Source: Gammaproteobacteria bacterium RIFCSPLOWO2_02_FULL_56_15 (GTDB taxonomy: Bacteria > Pseudomonadota > Gammaproteobacteria > Eutrophobiales > Eutrophobiaceae). Taken from it: a stretch of DNA of 16,310 bases. The translations under genes and the position numbers were made by a program. Positions 14,024-16,310 of the stretch are shown in pieces. How positions within the stretch are numbered: the first letter of the stretch is position 1; every line of letters starts with the position of its first letter. Where the stretch lies: contig MGYR01000017.1 in the NCBI GenBank assembly GCA_001801825.1, positions 4,921-21,230 of the forward strand. Direction: 5' to 3'. A model generated the notes under the pieces. It had not been told where the DNA came from. It ran no database searches and worked only from the letters and a program-made list of their open reading frames with translations.

Positions 14024-16072
14024 CTATTCCTCCGCAGCCGGTTTGAATGCCTCCATCAGTTCCTGCTGGGTTCTGGCAGGCACCGGATCATAGTGGCTGA
14101 GGCTTATGCTGTAACTCCCAACTCCACCGGTGATCGACTTGAGTGTGGACTGATAGGAACCCAGTTCACTCAGCGGCACTATGCCGCTGGTCACCGTCAT
14201 GCCGCCCGGTAACGCTGTGGTGTTGCTGATCCTGCCGCGTCTCCCCGAGAGATCCGCAGTGATATCTCCCATGGATTGGTTGGGAGACGTAATGGAGATC
14301 TCGGCGATAGGTTCAAGGACGACGGGTCTTGCCTTCCTCACGGCATCCATAAAGGCCTTTTTCCCTGCGCTAATAAAGGCGATTTCCTTGGAGTCCACGT
14401 CATGATATTTCCCGTCATAGACCTCCACACGTAGGTCCTGCAAGGGGTAACCGGCAATCACCCCCTGCTCCAGCGACTGCAGGATGCCTTTCTCCACCGC
14501 CGGAATAAACTGTCTTGGGATCACTCCTCCCACAACTCCATTGACAAATTCGAAGCCCGATCCGCGAGGGAGCGGCTCGACCCGTAGATACACTTCGCCG
14601 AATTGACCGGCGCCACCGGTCTGTTTCTTGTGACGGTGATGACCTTCTGCTTTGACCGTGATGGTCTCCGTATAAGCGATCCGGGGCGGATGGGTCTCGA
14701 CTTCCACATGATAACGGTTTCTGAGCTTTTCCAGCATGATCCGCAGATGCAGCTCGCCTATGCCCTTGATCACCGTTTCATTGAGATTGCTGTTATGCTC
14801 CACGCGGAAGCTCTGGTCTTCCGCCTGGAGTTTATGCAGGGCGTCGGAAATCTTCTGTTCGTCACCCCTGCTGCGGGCGGTAATGGCCAGGCCGTACATG
14901 GGCACCGGGAGAACCATGGACTCCAGATGGATTTGGTCTTCATCGTGCGAGTCATGGAGCACAGCATCAAATTCGAGTTCATCGATCTTCGCCAGGGCAC
15001 AAATATCACCGGGGATTCCTTTTTCGATTTCAGTGTGACCCTTACCTTGTAATTTCAGCAGGTGGCTTACCTTGACCGGTTTCCTGCTCTCGCCTACATA
15101 CAACTGGCTATCCTTTTTGATGCTGCCCTGGTGGATCCGGAACACCCCCAGTCGTCCTATAAAAGGATCAATAGTGACCTTGAATACATGAGCCAGGGCA
15201 TGCATCCCCGGATCCGGTGACAAGGTAATCGGCGTCACAGCTTCATTTTCACCCTTGAAAAACCGGGGGGGATTCCCCTCCAGCGGGTTAGGCATGAGGC
15301 TGGCGAAAATCTCCAGCAATTGATCGATGCCGGCTCCCGTCTGTGCCGAGACGAAACATATAGGGACGAGATGACCCTCCCGCAGCGCCTTTTCGAAGGC
15401 TGCATGTAACTGTGCGGGGGTGACCGCCTCTTCCTGTTCCAGGTAAAGCTCCATCAATTTCTCGTCCAGCTCCACGACCTGGTCAACAATGGCGGTATGG
15501 GCCTCACTCACCGAAGAAAAATCAGTCGCCCCGCCTTCGTTGCAAAAAAAACAATCCACCACTTCGCCGCCGTTCCCTGCCGGCAGGTTCAAGGGCAGGC
15601 ATTCCGTTCCGAATTCTTCGCGGATGCTGTTCAGCAAGGACTCGAGATCCACCTGCTCGGCATCGATCTTGTTAATGATAATCAGGCGCTCCATACCCCT
15701 TTCCCTGGCCATTTTTATCATGGTCTTGGTGACCATTTCGATACCCGACTGGGCGTTGATGACAATGGCGCAGGTCTCCGCAGCGGGCAGTACCGCCAGC
15801 GCACGACCTATGAAATCGGGGTAGCCGGGGGTATCGATCAGGTTGATATGGCCCCCACGGTAGTCCATGCTGACGATGGCTGTATCCAGGGAATGCCTGT
15901 GCTCCTTCTCCTGGGGATCAAAATCACATACTGTGGTGCCGCGTTCAATGGTACCCGGCTGGTTGATAATCCCGGCCTTGACCAGGAGGGACTCGACCAG
16001 CGTCGTTTTACCCGCCCCGCCATGCCCGACAAGTACAATGTTCCGGATATCTGCAGTAGTGTAATTAGCCAT
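14024..16072 (-). CDS. Elongation factor G-like GTPase (FusA2-type, non-canonical G3)
   Basis: A 682-residue protein with the EF-G domain plan: G domain (about 8-275), an OB-like domain II, then domains III-V (GELHLRIMLEKL; domain IV-like THPPRIAYTETI; AGQFGEVYLRVEP; C-terminal GRRGRISN). It is not the canonical factor. G1 is GHGGAGKTT (16-24) in place of AHxDAGKTT. The G2/switch I region reads EKEHRHSLDTA and not the ERGITI of EF-G. G3 is DTPGYPDF (80-87), with Tyr84 where translational GTPases have the catalytic histidine. G4 NKID (134-137) is intact and G5 is likely SAQTG (242-246). These traits mark the EF-G-like subfamily (FusA2-like), whose role is unclear; weak ribosome-dependent GTPase or regulatory functions have been proposed. 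AGGGGAG (16083-16077) lies just before the ATG. It is convergent with ssb. Confidence 0.9.
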   Translation of the reverse strand: MANYTTADIRNIVLVGHGGAGKTTLVESLLVKAGIINQPGTIERGTTVCDFDPQEKEHRHSLDTAIVSMDYRGGHINLIDTPGYPDFIGRALAVLPAAETCAIVINAQSGIEMVTKTMIKMARERGMERLIIINKIDAEQVDLESLLNSIREEFGTECLPLNLPAGNGGEVVDCFFCNEGGATDFSSVSEAHTAIVDQVVELDEKLMELYLEQEEAVTPAQLHAAFEKALREGHLVPICFVSAQTGAGIDQLLEIFASLMPNPLEGNPPRFFKGENEAVTPITLSPDPGMHALAHVFKVTIDPFIGRLGVFRIHQGSIKKDSQLYVGESRKPVKVSHLLKLQGKGHTEIEKGIPGDICALAKIDELEFDAVLHDSHDEDQIHLESMVLPVPMYGLAITARSRGDEQKISDALHKLQAEDQSFRVEHNSNLNETVIKGIGELHLRIMLEKLRNRYHVEVETHPPRIAYTETITVKAEGHHRHKKQTGGAGQFGEVYLRVEPLPRGSGFEFVNGVVGGVIPRQFIPAVEKGILQSLEQGVIAGYPLQDLRVEVYDGKYHDVDSKEIAFISAGKKAFMDAVRKARPVVLEPIAEISITSPNQSMGDITADLSGRRGRISNTTALPGGMTVTSGIVPLSELGSYQSTLKSITGGVGSYSISLSHYDPVPARTQQELMEAFKPAAEE

Positions 16073-16225
16073 CGGACTCCCCTGGTTTTAGTTGTTAAGG
16101 ATAATTAAAGACATCCGAATAGGAAAGACCTTATATGCACAAAAAGAAGTTTCCCGCGGACCCTGAGGTCATCTCCGGGTTGCCTGCAGTCGCCTCCTGG
16201 TCCCCCAACATGCTTCGATAAATTC
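16073..16225. promoter_or_regulatory. Upstream region of the EF-G-like gene
   Basis: This 153-bp gap separates the end of the Deg-like gene from the EF-G-like gene, both on the minus strand. It contains the AGGGGAG ribosome binding site (16077-16083) and an AT-rich stretch around 16095-16140 that could hold a promoter. I cannot name a clear -35/-10 pair, and I see no terminator hairpin with a T-run. Confidence 0.35.
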
Positions 16226-16310
16226 CTACTTGATTACCAGGAAGGCCGCAGTATTTCCCCGTACCACCCGCAAGAGCATGGATTGCCGCGCCTGCTCGAC
16301 AACGGTAATG
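16226..16310 (-). CDS. C-terminal fragment of a probable Do/Deg-family serine protease
   Basis: On the minus strand a frame is open from the window edge to a TAG at 16226-16228, giving 27 residues that end LLRVVRGNTAAFLVIK. This resembles the last strand of the second PDZ domain in DegP/DegQ-type periplasmic proteases, whose C-termini read like 'L.IVRGN..IYLL'. The catalytic domain lies outside the window, so identity rests on this short tail alone. The frame beside it (minus strand, from 16310) is also open but gives residues unlike any known protein end. Confidence 0.5.
   Translation of the reverse strand, partial: ITVVEQARQSMLLRVVRGNTAAFLVIK

Noticed and set aside
1..16310. Phage, defence, toxin-antitoxin, CRISPR, integron, secretion or biosynthetic clusters, and tRNA/rRNA genes
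   Set aside because: All substantial open frames with coding character belong to recognised housekeeping families. No regularly spaced repeats, integrase, transposase or cloverleaf structure was seen.

Overview
The window looks like a chromosomal housekeeping segment of a moderately GC-rich gammaproteobacterium. Supporting signs are the convergent apaH/folA pair, the lgt-thyA order and the divergent uvrA/ssb pair, all arrangements familiar from that class. A GTP-type PEP carboxykinase, a DUF255 thioredoxin-fold protein and an EF-G-like GTPase argue against a close enteric relative. A Chromatiales-like or sulfur-oxidiser-like lineage is possible, but that is inference only.

Layout. 1-764: 3' part of apaH (+). 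842-3134: leftward cluster lgt -> thyA -> folA, read on the minus strand, with a small palindromic mobile-element-like insertion (about 2159-2343) between lgt and thyA. 3190-5265: DUF255/thioredoxin-domain protein (+), divergent from lgt. 5398-7191: GTP-dependent PEP carboxykinase (+). 7253-9067: translational GTPase TypA/BipA (-), most likely using a TTG start. 9068-9500: gene-free stretch holding the typA promoter, a perfect 38-bp inverted repeat and one copy of a dispersed 55-bp repeat. 9501-10433: PfkB-family sugar/nucleoside kinase (-). 10517-13360: uvrA (-). 13468-13926: ssb (+), followed by a strong intrinsic terminator. 14024-16072: EF-G-like GTPase (-) of the type that has lost the usual catalytic histidine. 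16226-16310: C-terminal end of a probable Do/Deg-family periplasmic protease (-), running off the window.

How the genes fit together. ThyA uses methylene-tetrahydrofolate to make dTMP and leaves dihydrofolate, which FolA re-reduces; the two genes are 5 bp apart. Lgt begins lipoprotein maturation. UvrA and SSB serve DNA repair and replication. TypA and the EF-G-like protein are two different ribosome-type GTPases. PckG links oxaloacetate and PEP.

I see no prophage, CRISPR array, tRNA, rRNA, defence locus or clearly new multi-gene system. The most unusual content is non-coding: three kinds of repeat element. Two kinds, in three places, abut or supply the stop codons of genes (apaH, the PfkB kinase, lgt). 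The two 55-bp copies lie in opposite orientation about 8.7 kb apart, each running through a stop codon. The third kind, the 38-bp inverted repeat, sits just upstream of the typA promoter.
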